Source of the DNA: CBIFWW01 sp966186435
Lineage (GTDB): Bacteria; Pseudomonadota; Gammaproteobacteria; Enterobacterales; Enterobacteriaceae
Length of the DNA stretch: 6,339 bases
Assembly (NCBI GenBank): GCA_966186435.1
Contig: CBIFWW010000175.1
Coordinates: forward strand, 1-6,339
Direction: 5' to 3'
Every line of letters begins with the position of its first letter. Positions within the stretch are counted from its first letter, which is position 1. Both the position numbers and the translations under genes were made by a program. This document shows, piece by piece, positions 6,300 to 6,339 of this stretch. The notes beneath the pieces are model-generated. The model had not been told where the DNA came from, did not search any database, and was given only the letters and a program-made list of their open reading frames with translations.

Positions 6300-6320
6300 G
6301 GGGCCTTGCGCCCCTTCTGT
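6300..6320 (+). terminator. possible weak terminator after the permease remnant
   Basis: GGGGC (6300-6304) pairs with GCCCC (6310-6314) around CTTGC, followed by TTCTGT. It begins 20 bases after the stop of the membrane-like frame, where a gene's terminator would be expected. The T-content after the stem is poor, so efficiency is doubtful. Confidence 0.45.
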
Positions 6321-6339
6321 CCTATTAGTGACGTATAAT

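Noticed and set aside
6334..6339. Perfect TATAAT at the very end of the window
   Set aside because: No -35 element at 16-18 bases and no extended -10; TTGACG at 6295-6300 is 33 bases away. The sequence is cut at the edge, so it cannot be judged.

Overview
The window looks like a chromosomal segment of an enterobacterium (Enterobacterales). The porin has OmpC/OmpF-type motifs, the permease closely resembles E. coli PheP as I remember it, and intrinsic terminators and SD sequences are of ordinary enterobacterial type. Codon use and a moderate GC content would fit Yersiniaceae or Hafniaceae relatives, but I cannot fix the genus from sequence alone.

Layout. (1) 1-305: AT-rich control region of a porin, with a possible CRP-like site, OmpR-like half sites, a weak -10, and a perfect 8-bp hairpin in the mRNA leader. 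(2) 306-1397 (+): OmpC/OmpF-type general porin, followed by an intrinsic terminator and a second, weaker one. (3) 1595-2983 (-): phenylalanine permease PheP, convergent with the porin, GTG start. (4) 3203-3237: strong intrinsic terminator for the minus-strand small gene. (5) 3261-3476 (-): small acidic protein resembling the YcgZ/YmgA/YmgB(AriR) biofilm and acid-resistance connector family, probably starting at TTG. (6) 3483-4008: a gene-free stretch of about 530 bases between two divergent genes, with a GC-richer patch rich in inverted repeats. (7) 4009-6090 (+): membrane-bound MHYT-GGDEF-EAL protein for cyclic-di-GMP turnover, with both catalytic motifs intact and no inhibitory I-site. (8) 6083-6339: a hairpin joining the stop codon of that gene to the SD of a wrecked amino-acid permease gene, of which only the first membrane segment and possibly the last remain.

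How they may work together. The porin and PheP are independent nutrient-uptake genes of the outer and inner membrane. The second half is about lifestyle switching. A c-di-GMP enzyme with a putative metal- or gas-sensing membrane domain stands divergent to a small YmgB-like protein, recalling E. coli, where a small-protein operon of this family is linked to EAL-type signalling and biofilm control. That link is inference. I found no CRISPR array, tRNA, rRNA or insertion sequence. The most unusual items are the permease relic with its CTG start and built-in translational-coupling hairpin, the tandem 9-bp repeat in the porin signal peptide, and the divergent YmgB-like / MHYT-GGDEF-EAL pair.
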